In this document: piece after piece, positions 34,644 to 42,263 of the stretch
Numbering within the stretch: position 1 is the stretch's first letter
Layout: each line of letters starts with the position of its first letter
From: Chloroflexota bacterium
GTDB lineage: Bacteria > Chloroflexota > Anaerolineae > J102
DNA length: 64,000 nucleotides
Assembly: GCA_013151415.1 (NCBI GenBank)
Contig: JAADII010000133.1
Span: 4,832 to 68,831, forward strand
Reading direction: 5' to 3'
Made by a program: the position numbers and the translations under genes
The notes under the pieces: generated by a model
Database searches by the model: none
The model's input: the letters and a program-made list of their open reading frames with translations, nothing else
Told to the model about the DNA's origin: nothing

Positions 34644-34681
34644 CATCCTCACTTATTGGGCGCTGGCGTGCTTTCGCTCTC

Positions 34682-34749
34682 GACGCGAATGAACACGAAT
34701 CATACGAACAAAGGAAGAAAAATTCCTCAAATTCGTGTTCATTCGTGTC
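34682..34749. repeat. Imperfect 19-base inverted repeat element
   Basis: Arms GACGCGAATGAACACGAAT and its near-complement (18 of 19 match) are separated by about 30 bases, between the antitoxin gene and leuS. No T run follows on either strand, so it is not a normal terminator. It looks like a dispersed extragenic repeat. Confidence 0.7.
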
Positions 34750-34807
34750 AAAAAACGGCCTGGAAAGCAGCCAAAAATGATAATCCTCCCGCATTTGTCT
34801 TTCTTCA

Positions 34808-37330
34808 TCAATTCGCCACGATATTCACCATGCGGCCCGGAACGACGATGACTTTGCGGATGGTCTTGCCGGCCGTCCATTTTTGCACGCGCGGGCTGGC
34901 CAGGGCCGCGGCCTCGATGCCCGCCTTGTCCGCGTCCACGGCCACCTGGATGCGATCGCGCACCTTGCCGTTAACCTGGATCGCGATCTCGACCACTTCC
35001 TCTTTGGCCAATTCGGGGTCGCCCTCGGGCCAGGGCTGCTGGTGGATGCTGTAAGGCTTGCCCAATCGCGCCCACAGCTCCTCGCTGATATGGGGCATGG
35101 CCGGAGCCATCATCAGCAGCAGAGAAGTGATGGCCTCATCCCAGGCTTCGGTTCCATAGACGGGCGTCTCTTTGGCCGCGATGAGCGTGTTGCTAAAGCC
35201 CATCAAGGCCGCGATCATGGTGTTGAATTTGAATTTCTCGTAGTCTTCGGTGACCTTGAGCAGTGTTTTGTGGGTCGCGCGGCGCAAATCCGTGATGGCT
35301 TTGTCATCGGCTGGCTGGTCATGTTGCTTTTTGGGCGGGTCCACCACCAGCGACCACACGCGATGCAGGAATCGATGCACGCCCTCGATGCCGCGCGGGT
35401 CCCACGGCCCGCCCTGGTCCCACGGCCCGATGAACATCAGGAACGCGCGCACCGTATCCGCGCCGTATTTGCTCACATAGTCATCCGGGTTGACCACATT
35501 GCCGCGCGATTTCGACATCTTCTCGCCGTCCGCGCCCAGGATGATGCCCTGATTGAACAGACGCAGCATGGGCTCGTCGAAATCCACCAGCCCTACGTCG
35601 CGCATGGCCTTGGTGAAGAAACGCGTATAGAGCAGGTGCATGGTCGCGTGTTCGATGCCGCCCGTATACTGATCCACCGGCAGCCAGTACTCGCCTACAG
35701 CCTTATCCCAGGGGATATCGTCGGGGCTTAAAGTTTCGCCCTCTTTCCAATAAGGCGAGACATACGCATATTGATACCAGGAGGAGTCCATGAACGTGTC
35801 CATGGTGTCGGTTTCGCGGGTGGCGTCCGCGCCGCAAACCGGGCATTTCACATGCAGGAACGCCTCATGGAATTTCAGCGGGCTCTCGCCGGTGGGCCTG
35901 AACTGCGCGTCTTCGGGCAAAATGACGGGCAGGTCTTCATAGGGCACGGGCACGGTTCCACACTCGGGGCAGTAGATGATGGGGATGGGCGTGCCCCAAT
36001 ATCGCTGGCGGCTGATGAGCCAGTCGCGCAGCCTGTAATTGATCTTGCGCTCGCCGGCCGCGTGCTCTTCCAGCCATTTGGCGGTCGCGTCGAAGCTTTG
36101 GGGCCAGGCCGTCCCGTCGAACGGCCCGCTGTTGACCATGACGCCGCCCTCTTTCAGCGTGTAGGCAGCCTCCATCGCGGCCGCGGCCTCCTCGCTCCAG
36201 GCCGAAGCGTCGCCCGCTTCCCACACCTCCTTGGGGACGATGACGATGGGCGTGGGCAGACCGTATTTGCGCGCGAATTCGAAATCGCGCTGGTCGTGCG
36301 CGGGCACGGCCATGATCGCGCCCGTGCCATAGGTCATCAGCACATAATCCGCGATCCAGATGGGCACAGGCTGACCGTTGACCGGATTGATGGCGTATGC
36401 GCCGATGAACACGCCGCTCTTTTCGCCGGCCTCTTGCTGGCGCACCAACTCGCTCTTGCGCTTGGCTTTGGCCACATAGGCTTCCACTTCCTCGCGATAT
36501 TCGGGCGCGGTGATCTGCTCGACCAGTGGATGTTCGGGCGCGAGCACGGCGAAACTCATGCCAAAGGTCGTGTCGGGTCGGGTGGTGAACACGCGAAAAC
36601 TCAGGTCTTCACGGCCCTGGATCTTCATCTCGAATTCCACGCCCTCGCTGCGACCGATCCAGTTTCGTTGCAAGGTCTTCACCCGCTCGGGCCAGTCGAT
36701 CTTGTCCAGCCCCTCCAGCAGCTCATCCGCGTATTTGGTGATGCGGAACTTCCATTGCTCCAGCTCTTTGACGATGACAGGCGTGCCGCAACGCTCGCAA
36801 TGGCGGTCTTCGCCCCACACCTGCTCGCGGGCCAGGGTCGTGTTGCAGGTGGGACACCAATCCACGGGCGCTTTGTCGCGATAGGCCAGGCCCATGTCGT
36901 AGAATTTGCGGAAGAACCACTGATTCCACTGGTAATAGCCCGGGAGGCAGGTGATGGCCTCGTGCTCCCAATCGAACATGGTTCCCATTTGCCGCAGTTG
37001 CCCGCGCATCCGCTCGATGTTGCGCATGGTCCATTTGTGGGGGTGGATATTGCGCTTGATGGCGGCATTCTCCGCGGGCAGGCCGAACGCGTCGAACCCG
37101 ATGGGAAACCAGACGTTCATGCCGCGCATCCGGCGATAGCGCGCGGCCGCGTCCGAGGGCGCCATCGCGTACCAGTGGCCGGTGTGAAGATCGCCGCTGG
37201 GATAGGGAAGCATGGTGAGGAAGTACCATTTCTCCTTATCCGGGTCTTCGACGCGGCGATACAATCGCGTCTCTTCCCATTTTTGTTGCCATTTCGATTC
37301 GATGGTTTGGGGTTCGTAGCGGTCGGTCAT
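34808..37330 (-). CDS. leuS: Leucyl-tRNA synthetase
   Basis: Protein of 840 residues, class I aaRS. It begins MTDRYEPQTIESKWQQKWEE, has the HIGH-equivalent MLPYPSGDLHTGHWYA, a zinc-binding segment (CPTCNTTLAREQ, CERCG), the editing domain with TTRPDTTFGMSFA, the leucine-specific RDWLISRQRYWGTPIP, and the KMSKSRGNVV loop near residue 610. It charges tRNA-Leu with editing of mischarged products in the cytoplasm. Length is normal for bacteria. The gene is followed downstream by the inverted repeat element. No T-box is attached to this gene; the T-box in the window is at 40228-40592. Confidence 0.97.
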   Translation of the reverse strand: MTDRYEPQTIESKWQQKWEETRLYRRVEDPDKEKWYFLTMLPYPSGDLHTGHWYAMAPSDAAARYRRMRGMNVWFPIGFDAFGLPAENAAIKRNIHPHKWTMRNIERMRGQLRQMGTMFDWEHEAITCLPGYYQWNQWFFRKFYDMGLAYRDKAPVDWCPTCNTTLAREQVWGEDRHCERCGTPVIVKELEQWKFRITKYADELLEGLDKIDWPERVKTLQRNWIGRSEGVEFEMKIQGREDLSFRVFTTRPDTTFGMSFAVLAPEHPLVEQITAPEYREEVEAYVAKAKRKSELVRQQEAGEKSGVFIGAYAINPVNGQPVPIWIADYVLMTYGTGAIMAVPAHDQRDFEFARKYGLPTPIVIVPKEVWEAGDASAWSEEAAAAMEAAYTLKEGGVMVNSGPFDGTAWPQSFDATAKWLEEHAAGERKINYRLRDWLISRQRYWGTPIPIIYCPECGTVPVPYEDLPVILPEDAQFRPTGESPLKFHEAFLHVKCPVCGADATRETDTMDTFMDSSWYQYAYVSPYWKEGETLSPDDIPWDKAVGEYWLPVDQYTGGIEHATMHLLYTRFFTKAMRDVGLVDFDEPMLRLFNQGIILGADGEKMSKSRGNVVNPDDYVSKYGADTVRAFLMFIGPWDQGGPWDPRGIEGVHRFLHRVWSLVVDPPKKQHDQPADDKAITDLRRATHKTLLKVTEDYEKFKFNTMIAALMGFSNTLIAAKETPVYGTEAWDEAITSLLLMMAPAMPHISEELWARLGKPYSIHQQPWPEGDPELAKEEVVEIAIQVNGKVRDRIQVAVDADKAGIEAAALASPRVQKWTAGKTIRKVIVVPGRMVNIVAN

Positions 37331-37342
37331 GATGCTTCTCCC

Positions 37343-37492
37343 TTACATTCTTAACGCTGCTGAAAGGGTTTTGCGGAATAGATGGTTCTTTCTGGGGATT
37401 TCAAGACGATGGGACGATAGGACGATGGCAGCCCAACGGACGTCATTTTCGTTTAACAATTGTATAAACTCTTTGAAATCCTGGTTGAGCAT
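37343..37492 (-). pseudogene. Remnant of a nucleotidyltransferase gene
   Basis: The start MLNQDFKEFIQLLNENDVR matches the N-terminus of a family of small nucleotidyltransferase-like proteins, which normally continue with a YLxVGGYAV segment and run to about 150-200 residues. Here the next residues (WAAIVLSSHR) do not fit and the frame ends after 49 residues, near the leuS start. The break falls in GACGAT repeats. The first 50 bases also encode the end of the preceding 66-residue protein in another frame. Best seen as a 5' remnant. Confidence 0.55.
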
Positions 37493-37643
37493 GGTATTTC
37501 CACTGATGATACTCGGTTCGAATCTGTTCAAGCGCAGCTAGTCGCGCTTGTGGCGATTGTTTTCGCCAGTAAGCGGCGTCACTTGGTTGTTGGCTAAGGG
37601 GGAACTTTCGGTATGTCTTGACAATGCCTCGCTTCTTGCTCAT
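37443..37643 (-). CDS. Small conserved protein next to nucleotidyltransferase remnant
   Basis: Protein of 66 residues: MSKKRGIVKTYRKFPLSQQPSDAAYW and the C-terminus RLAALEQIRTEYHQWKYHAQPGFQRVYTIVKRK (quoted in parts). From memory, similar short proteins occur just before small nucleotidyltransferase genes, sharing coding bases with them; the function is not established and an antitoxin or toxin role is only a guess. Its start overlaps the end of the cupin gene upstream (ATGA), and its last 50 bases overlap the nucleotidyltransferase remnant. Confidence 0.6.
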   Translation of the reverse strand: MSKKRGIVKTYRKFPLSQQPSDAAYWRKQSPQARLAALEQIRTEYHQWKYHAQPGFQRVYTIVKRK

Positions 37644-37966
37644 AGGTACTCCTCCCGCACCGGGCTGAAGACCTCGATGAGGACGGTGGGTTCGAGGAAG
37701 TGGGCTGCGTGTTGAACATGGCCGGGGATGGCGTAGGAGTCGCCCGCCTGAGCGACGAATGTTTCATCCTCGACCGTGAACTCAACCCGACCGGAAAGCA
37801 CATACCCCACCTGCTCGTGGGGATGGTTGTGCATGGGGATGAGCACGCCCTCTTTGGCCGTGAATTCGCAGATCATGGCTTTTTCACCCCAGGCCAGGGT
37901 GCGGCGGATCAGGCCAGGCAACATTTCCACCGGTTGCGCATCCGCGCGCGAGATTCGAGTTTGCAT
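37640..37966 (-). CDS. Cupin-domain protein
   Basis: Protein of 108 residues with a single cupin barrel: the first motif is PMHNHPHEQVGYVLSGRVEF, with GxxxHxHxxxE-like histidines and Glu, and the second is AGDSYAIPGHVQHAAHF. Such small cupins bind a metal and act as dioxygenases, isomerases or regulators; this one has no clear specificity. The stop overlaps the start of the 66-residue protein gene by four bases. It follows the decayed HicA/HicB region on the same strand. Confidence 0.85.
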   Translation of the reverse strand: MQTRISRADAQPVEMLPGLIRRTLAWGEKAMICEFTAKEGVLIPMHNHPHEQVGYVLSGRVEFTVEDETFVAQAGDSYAIPGHVQHAAHFLEPTVLIEVFSPVREEYL

Positions 37967-37986
37967 AATGAATTTCGTCTTGACGC

Positions 37987-38097
37987 CTACAGGTTGTTCA
38001 TAAACTCTTCGGGAGTGACGCGGGCTTGTCGAAGAATGCCGCGTAAAGTTCCAATGGTAAGTTCATGTCGTGAGCCAAGGGCGAGTTGTTTTTGGTA
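37987..38097 (-). pseudogene. C-terminal remnant of a HicA-like toxin
   Basis: A frame without start codon overlaps and follows the HicB-like ORF and reads SRHELTIGTLRGILRQAR then VTPEEFMNNL, close to the usual C-terminal part of HicA (GTLRxILRQAGL). The N-terminal 40 or so residues are absent. It suggests a deletion that joined the end of hicA to hicB out of frame. Confidence 0.45.
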
Positions 38098-38257
38098 TGG
38101 GAAACTCTTCGAGATAGAGTTCCGTGGCCTCTTTCAGATTCCGGATAACCTCCTCGATGGTGTAGCCTTGGCTGACCGTTCCCACTTCGGGGCATTCGGC
38201 GACAAAGATGTCATCTTCTTTATGAATGATCGCTGAGAATACTCGCTGTTCCGCCAT
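38063..38257 (-). CDS. HicB-like antitoxin, probably shortened
   Basis: Protein of 64 residues: FSAIIHKEDDIFVAECPEVGTVSQGYTIEEVI is the partial RNase-H-like fold of HicB antitoxins, followed by RNLKEATELYLEEF. The usual DNA-binding or C-terminal tail is missing; the sequence changes after the position where the HicA remnant frame begins. It may still fold as the core domain. It lies just downstream of a complete HicAB pair on the same strand. Confidence 0.65.
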   Translation of the reverse strand: MAEQRVFSAIIHKEDDIFVAECPEVGTVSQGYTIEEVIRNLKEATELYLEEFPIPKTTRPWLTT

Positions 38258-38300
38258 AATTGAGACTCCTTCCTCGGCTTATCACATGGACGCATGGTTT

Positions 38301-38549
38301 CTAAACTGATACGCGATGGCGGGCCATGACCGGTGGTTCGGGAACCGCGATGTGGGTGGCGAGGGAGAACGTTTCGGGTATGGTCTCACCTTCCTCCACC
38401 ATGGCCTCTAGATGCATCTGAATGGCTTCGTACATATTCTTCAGCACTTCATCATACGTCGCTCCGGTCGCCACGCACCCTGGAAGATCGGGCGAATACG
38501 CGGAGAGGTTTTGCTCACCGGTTTCGATAATGACTAAAAATTGTCTCAT
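38301..38549 (-). CDS. HicB-family antitoxin
   Basis: Protein of 82 residues: FLVIIETGEQNLSAYSPDLPGCVATGATYDEVLKNMYEAIQMHLE, in parts, is the classic HicB core (YSPDLPGC is diagnostic), followed by a short Pro-rich tail. It neutralises the HicA toxin encoded five bases upstream. The pair is in the common order hicA then hicB. Confidence 0.9.
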   Translation of the reverse strand: MRQFLVIIETGEQNLSAYSPDLPGCVATGATYDEVLKNMYEAIQMHLEAMVEEGETIPETFSLATHIAVPEPPVMARHRVSV

Positions 38550-38554
38550 ATAGG

Positions 38555-38758
38555 TTAATCCTCCCTCAATTGGGCTTGGCGTAAGATGCTCTTTAGTGTT
38601 TTTGGATGCAGAGTATCACCGGGTTTTCCTGCTATAGTCACCGTTCCTCTTTTACGAGGATGTTTGTACTGACGATGACTACCTCTTGTGCGATGGAGAT
38701 ACCAGCCATCCCTCTCAATCAGCCTAATAACTTCTCTCACCTTCATTCTCTCGGGCAT
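38555..38758 (-). CDS. HicA-family mRNA interferase toxin
   Basis: Protein of 67 residues with the double-stranded-RNA-binding-like fold of HicA: VREVIRLIERDGWYLHRTRGSHRQYKHPRKRGTVTIAG in parts, with the catalytic His in GSHRQY, and KTLKSILRQAQL at the end. It cleaves mRNA and is inhibited by HicB. The start at the third codon of the ORF (38758) has GGAG 7 bases upstream; a Met four codons later is also possible. Confidence 0.9.
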   Translation of the reverse strand: MPERMKVREVIRLIERDGWYLHRTRGSHRQYKHPRKRGTVTIAGKPGDTLHPKTLKSILRQAQLRED

Positions 38759-38903
38759 GAGCATGCTCCAGTCATCTACACTGATTCAGGGGGTGGGCGC
38801 TATGTTGAGATAAAAGCGCAAAAACCATTCCTTAACAGGGCGCTCCGCGTCTCATCGTGCTATTCTTGTGGACGAAAACTTTCGACCTGAACATGATGTC
38901 GGT

Positions 38904-39845
38904 CTACAGAGGCCATTCGCCTTCCTCGTAGACATGGTCCAGCCATCCATGCTCGTCCGGATATTCGCCCGAGGTGATGGCGAAGAAGCGCTCCTGGATG
39001 GCCTTGGTGATGGGACCGCGGCTTCCCGAACCGATAGGAACATGATCCACCGAGCGGATGGGCGTGACCTCGGCCGCGGTGCCGGTGAAGAAAAGTTCGT
39101 CTGCGATATAAAGCATTTCGCGCATGAGCACGGCAAATTGCACTTCGTAGCCGAGGTCGCGGGCGATGGTGATCACCGCGTCGCGGGTGATGCCGCCAAG
39201 AATGGAGGAGGAAAGGGGTGGGGTGTAGATGACGCCGTCGCGCACCATGAAAATGTTTTCGCCCGAACCCTCGGACACATAGCCGTGGATGTCCAGACTG
39301 ATGGCCTCGATGAAACCGTTATCGTGCGCCTCCATGGCGATGAACTGGCTGTTCACATATTGGCCGCCGATCTTGCCCAGGGGAGCGAGCGTGCCGGGGG
39401 CCATGCGTCGCCACGAACTCACGGCCACGTCCACGCCCTGGGTCAGCGCCTCTTCGCCCAAATAAGCGCCCCAGGGAACCGTGCCGATGATCACCTCCAC
39501 CGGGCACTTGCGACCGTCCACGCCCAGGCTTTCGTAGCCGCGGAAGACCAGGGGTCGGATGTAACAAGCGTTTTGCTTGTTGGCGCGGATCGCGGCTTTG
39601 GTCGCTTCCATCAGCTCTTCGATGCTGTATTTCAACGGCAGGCGCATGATCTTGCAGGAATCGTGGAGCCGGCGATAGTGTTCGGGGCCGCGGAAGATGG
39701 CCGGGCCTTTGGGCGTGCTATAAGCGCGAATGCCCTCGAACGCGCTGCTACCGTAGTGGAGAGCGTGCGTGAAGACGTGAACCGTGGCCTGATCCCAGGG
39801 AATGAGTTGGCCGTTCATCCACATCCAGTCAGCTTTCATAGGCAT
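38904..39845 (-). CDS. ilvE: Branched-chain amino acid aminotransferase
   Basis: Protein of 313 residues, fold-type IV PLP enzyme. Motifs: VHVFTHALHYGSSAFEGIRAY at the N-terminus (in part), FNLRPLVFRGY-like IRPLVFRGYESLGVD, and SEGSGENIFMVRDGVIYTPP followed by SSSILGGITRDAVI. It converts leucine, isoleucine and valine to their 2-oxo acids and back. The ATG at 39845 has GAGGTG seven bases upstream. It is the first protein gene downstream of the T-box leader, but 382 bases separate them, so direct control is uncertain. Confidence 0.93.
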   Translation of the reverse strand: MPMKADWMWMNGQLIPWDQATVHVFTHALHYGSSAFEGIRAYSTPKGPAIFRGPEHYRRLHDSCKIMRLPLKYSIEELMEATKAAIRANKQNACYIRPLVFRGYESLGVDGRKCPVEVIIGTVPWGAYLGEEALTQGVDVAVSSWRRMAPGTLAPLGKIGGQYVNSQFIAMEAHDNGFIEAISLDIHGYVSEGSGENIFMVRDGVIYTPPLSSSILGGITRDAVITIARDLGYEVQFAVLMREMLYIADELFFTGTAAEVTPIRSVDHVPIGSGSRGPITKAIQERFFAITSGEYPDEHGWLDHVYEEGEWPL

Positions 39846-40227
39846 GATGATCACCTCGTTGTGAATTCAGATGAACCAGGCCAGCGTTGAGGTCCATTGG
39901 TCGTCGCGACGCTCCCTTGACAATAAGACGATGAGACGATAACGTTTTTTCAAGCGAAGATTATCGTCGATGTTCAACGCTTCGTCTTGTACGAATGGGG
40001 TCAGTGACGACCGTCAGCCTCGATGCCTCCTGGTTTTCAGAAGTGTATACGCGTCAAAAAAGCGTTTCGAGCCGTTGGACAAGGGAATTGACCGGTGACG
40101 ATGGCTTCTGAGGCCCATCGTCCCACCGCTTCATCGTCCCATGGTCCTGTTCACGGCAAACGACTTTTACAAACGCTTAGAAACGCGCCGCAGAGTCGCT
40201 GGTCAGCGCTATTGTAGCATACAACAC
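39846..40227. other. Gene-free stretch between T-box terminator and ilvE
   Basis: I see no ORF in 382 bases. It contains GACGAT-type repeats at 39919-39944 and at about 40090-40142 (both orientations). A possible TACAAT -10 just after the T-box terminator on the minus strand has no good -35. It may be a site where a T-box-controlled gene was lost, or a long untranslated leader of ilvE. Confidence 0.5.
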
Positions 40228-40264
40228 AAAAAATCCCTTCGCCCAAGCAGGGACGAAGGGATCT
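40228..40264 (-). terminator. T-box transcription terminator
   Basis: Minus strand ATCCCTTCG and CGAAGGGAT pair (loop about 12) and lead into TTTTTT. It directly follows the T-box sequence and competes with the antiterminator in the standard T-box mechanism. Confidence 0.9.
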
Positions 40265-40330
40265 CCGCGGTGCCACCCTGGTTGCCGGAAAAAAGGAACC
40301 GGTCGTCCGAAACGACCGGCCTCCAAAAGG

Positions 40331-40403
40331 TGGAGCTGGGGGGACTCGAACCCCCGACCCCCACAATGCCATTGTGGTGCTCTCCCAGCTGAGCTACAGC
40401 CCC
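40331..40403 (-). tRNA. tRNA-Ala (GGC), inside the T-box leader
   Basis: 73 bases. Acceptor GGGGCTG pairs with CAGCTCC, including the G3-U70 pair that identifies alanine tRNAs. D arm GCTCAGCTGGGAGAGC, anticodon arm CCACA-ATGGCAT-TGTGG (anticodon GGC), T arm with GGTTCGAGTC. Discriminator A73; the genome then encodes CC followed by T, so the final A of CCA is added later. Confidence 0.97.
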
Positions 40404-40631
40404 AAGATGGAGCGTTCCGACCACTCTGCCGCGATAACGGGCGGAACCCGTCGCCGACTACTTGCGCAAGCGTTCATCGACGCCGCTCCCAGGCGAGTTC
40501 GGCCTTGTTGCGGACCCGTTGACCGCATTGTCGGGCTTGCACTCTCCCCGACTCGCTACCGGGTTGGCCTACTACTCCTGTTCGTTGCGATGTTGGCTTT
40601 TGAATTGTCAGCCCGGGCGAGCCAGGCCAGG

Positions 40632-40704
<73 letters not shown>

Positions 40705-40726
40705 GGGAAAACGTAATTCTGGTCAT

Positions 40727-40756
40727 AGTCTAATCGCGGGAGGGCTGTTTTGTCAA
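40727..40756 (-). promoter_or_regulatory. Promoter for the tRNA-Ala(CGC)/T-box/tRNA-Ala(GGC) transcript
   Basis: Minus strand TTGACA, 18-base spacer, TAGACT. Transcription would begin about 16 bases before the first tRNA-Ala and could read through both tRNAs and the T-box leader. Confidence 0.7.
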
Positions 40757-40850
40757 ATTCGCGCGCGTCGGGGACGCGTCTCAGAACCAGGAGCAGTATT
40801 GCATTGGCCCCGGTTTTCCGTCTTCTTGGGTGGATAGACTTACTCTACGG

Positions 40851-40884
40851 ACTGACGACAGGACGATGGACGATAAGACGATGC
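40851..40884. repeat. GACGAT-type repeat block
   Basis: Short degenerate units (GACGACAG, GACGATG, GACGATAA, GACGATG) in tandem. Related blocks lie at 37403-37428, 39919-39944, near 40090-40142 and 48095-48149, all between genes. Confidence 0.6.
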
Positions 40885-40928
40885 CCACCCGGCAAAGCCA
40901 TTCATCTAGGTGTTTAATAGCAACCGCT

Positions 40929-41750
40929 TTACAATTCCCACCGCTCGCCGAAGCGGCCTATGTCAAAGCCTTGTTGGTGCAGCCAGTCGAGTTGGGGGCC
41001 GGGATGAAGCAGGGGGTTGGTGTGGTTAAGATGGATGAAACGCACGTCCGCGGTGAGATGGCCGAGCCGGGATACGGTGTCGGGAACCAGAGGATGGGGG
41101 ATGTCGCGGATGTCGCGGCCGGGAAGCTCGGTCGCATCGAAAAATGCGCCGTCGAGCAGGGCCACATCAGCCCGCGACACCATGCCGGCCAGATCGAACT
41201 CATCCCAGCCGTCGATATCGGGGCAATAGAACAGGCGACGTTTTGCCCCGCGCACGAAATAGGCCATTGTGTCGCTATATTCCCCGCGATGCGGTATGGG
41301 AACAGGCGTGACGCGCAACGCGGGAGTGAGTGCGAACTCGACGCGCGGCGTGATCTCGACCAGATCGATGTTTCTCTCCTCCACCAGGCCGGACCAGGGC
41401 GCGTTGTTTCGCAAAAACGCGGCCATGCGCGGGCTGGCGTAGACGGGGAGCCGCCGCGCGTTCATCACCTCGCGACCGAGATGAATCAGCCCGGCGTAAT
41501 GGCCGATGTGGGCGTGGGTGAGCAGAATGCCCGACAGGGCGAGCGAAGCGTCGAGGAGCGCCTGAAGTTGGGTCGGGAAATCGGGCGTCGCGTCGATGAG
41601 CCAGGCGCGATGGTCATCCACCAAGGCCAGGGAGACGACCAATCGCCGCTCGTCCGGCTCTTTTCTGGCCCGGATGCAGGTGAGGCATTGGCACCCCGCG
41701 TGCGGCACGCCGCCATCTTGCGCGACGCCGAGGAGAATGGCCTGGGACAT
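40929..41750 (-). CDS. PqqB-like metallo-beta-lactamase-fold protein
   Basis: Protein of 273 residues. The N-terminus ILLGVAQDGGVPHAGCQCLTC is close to PqqB (GSAAGGGxPQWNCxCxxC type), and VDDHRAWLIDATPDF follows. The metal motif HxHxDH reads THAHIGHYAG, with Gly in place of the Asp. PqqB proteins also deviate at this motif and are thought to hydroxylate a PQQ precursor, but no pqqA, C, D or E gene is nearby, so another MBL role is likely. The start at MSQAILL replaces the longer ORF track start. It stands alone on the minus strand. Confidence 0.75.
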   Translation of the reverse strand: MSQAILLGVAQDGGVPHAGCQCLTCIRARKEPDERRLVVSLALVDDHRAWLIDATPDFPTQLQALLDASLALSGILLTHAHIGHYAGLIHLGREVMNARRLPVYASPRMAAFLRNNAPWSGLVEERNIDLVEITPRVEFALTPALRVTPVPIPHRGEYSDTMAYFVRGAKRRLFYCPDIDGWDEFDLAGMVSRADVALLDGAFFDATELPGRDIRDIPHPLVPDTVSRLGHLTADVRFIHLNHTNPLLHPGPQLDWLHQQGFDIGRFGERWEL

Positions 41751-42263
41751 GAGAGACAAGAAGGGGATAAAGATCACATCATGGACGGTGGGGATGGCTT
41801 CGGGGCTATCGCCCCTTACAATGACGGCGAAAGGTTAGAGCAATCCATCCGGATTTGCAAATTGTAGGGTTGGAGGTCGATTCCACATTCTTTAACCGCT
41901 CCTAAAAAATTTCGAGGGATGAATTACAAAAATCGAGCGTCATTTTATGATCCGGGTCATGTACAGGGTGTTGTTTGGCTGTTACACTCAAGATTTAGAA
42001 GGATTCAGCCCCCTTTCATCTGTAAACTCATCCTTGCTCTTTAGGCGAGGCTTAAGAACCGGCAAGGCGAGGCCAAATGCGAGACGCGTTCAAAATTCAC
42101 GATGCGCTCGCCTCGACGAACGCCCCATCGCCTTCCGTCTTATCGTTCGACCTTCTTGACGACAATAACTTTTGTTCTCAGAAGCGACTTCTGTCTAATC
42201 CCGCCAACTCCCATGCAAGCTGCCACAGGCGCAGGCCCAGACGCAAGCGCAAACGAATCGTCT
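41751..42263. other. Intergenic region upstream of dtxR
   Basis: No convincing gene is seen in about 510 bases between the divergent PqqB-like gene and dtxR. It holds a candidate iron box at 42041-42056. An in-frame ATG at 42213 (MQAATGAG) may extend dtxR by 17 residues. Several short ORFs in the track look like chance frames. Confidence 0.5.
42041..42056 (+). promoter_or_regulatory. Candidate DtxR/IdeR-type iron box
   Basis: TTAGGCGAGGCTTAAG resembles the first part of the DtxR consensus (TTAGGTTAGGCTAA). It lies about 200 bases upstream of the dtxR-feoA-feoB run, where an iron-dependent repressor would be expected to act. Confidence 0.35.

Larger units (their letters stand above)
40228..40592 (-). 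promoter_or_regulatory. T-box riboswitch leader interrupted by a tRNA-Ala gene
   Basis: All core parts are visible on the minus strand. Stem I (40592-40475): base helix CATCG/CGATG, CAGG/CCTG around the specifier loop, AGTAGTA opposite GAACTCG, helix GGCC/GGCC, and the apical AGCGAGTCGGGGA...GTGCAAGCCCG. Then small hairpins (CTTGCGCAAG; ACGGG/CCCGT), stem III (CCGGTCG/CGACCGG), the T-box AGGGTGGCACCGCGG (40279-40265) and a terminator. Between Stem I and stem III lies a whole tRNA-Ala(GGC), flanked by CTCCA and TGGAG. Without the tRNA, the Stem I to T-box distance is normal. The specifier could be TCG (Ser) or CTC (Leu); T-box C would match a G73 tRNA such as tRNA-Ser. Confidence 0.85.

Noticed and set aside
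35771-37354. Plus-strand ORF of 527 residues
   Set aside because: Antisense shadow of leuS in a GC-rich frame; no recognisable domain and an unnatural composition.
38063-38195. ORF 37998-38195 as a gene
   Set aside because: Its residues do not fit a known fold; the informative frames in this stretch are the HicB-like ORF and the HicA remnant.
40331-40403. The embedded tRNA as a T-box-bound or pseudo tRNA
   Set aside because: All arms pair, the G3-U70 identity pair is present and the anticodon is normal, so it is a real tRNA gene. Its anticodon and A73 do not match the T-box, so it is not obviously the switch ligand.
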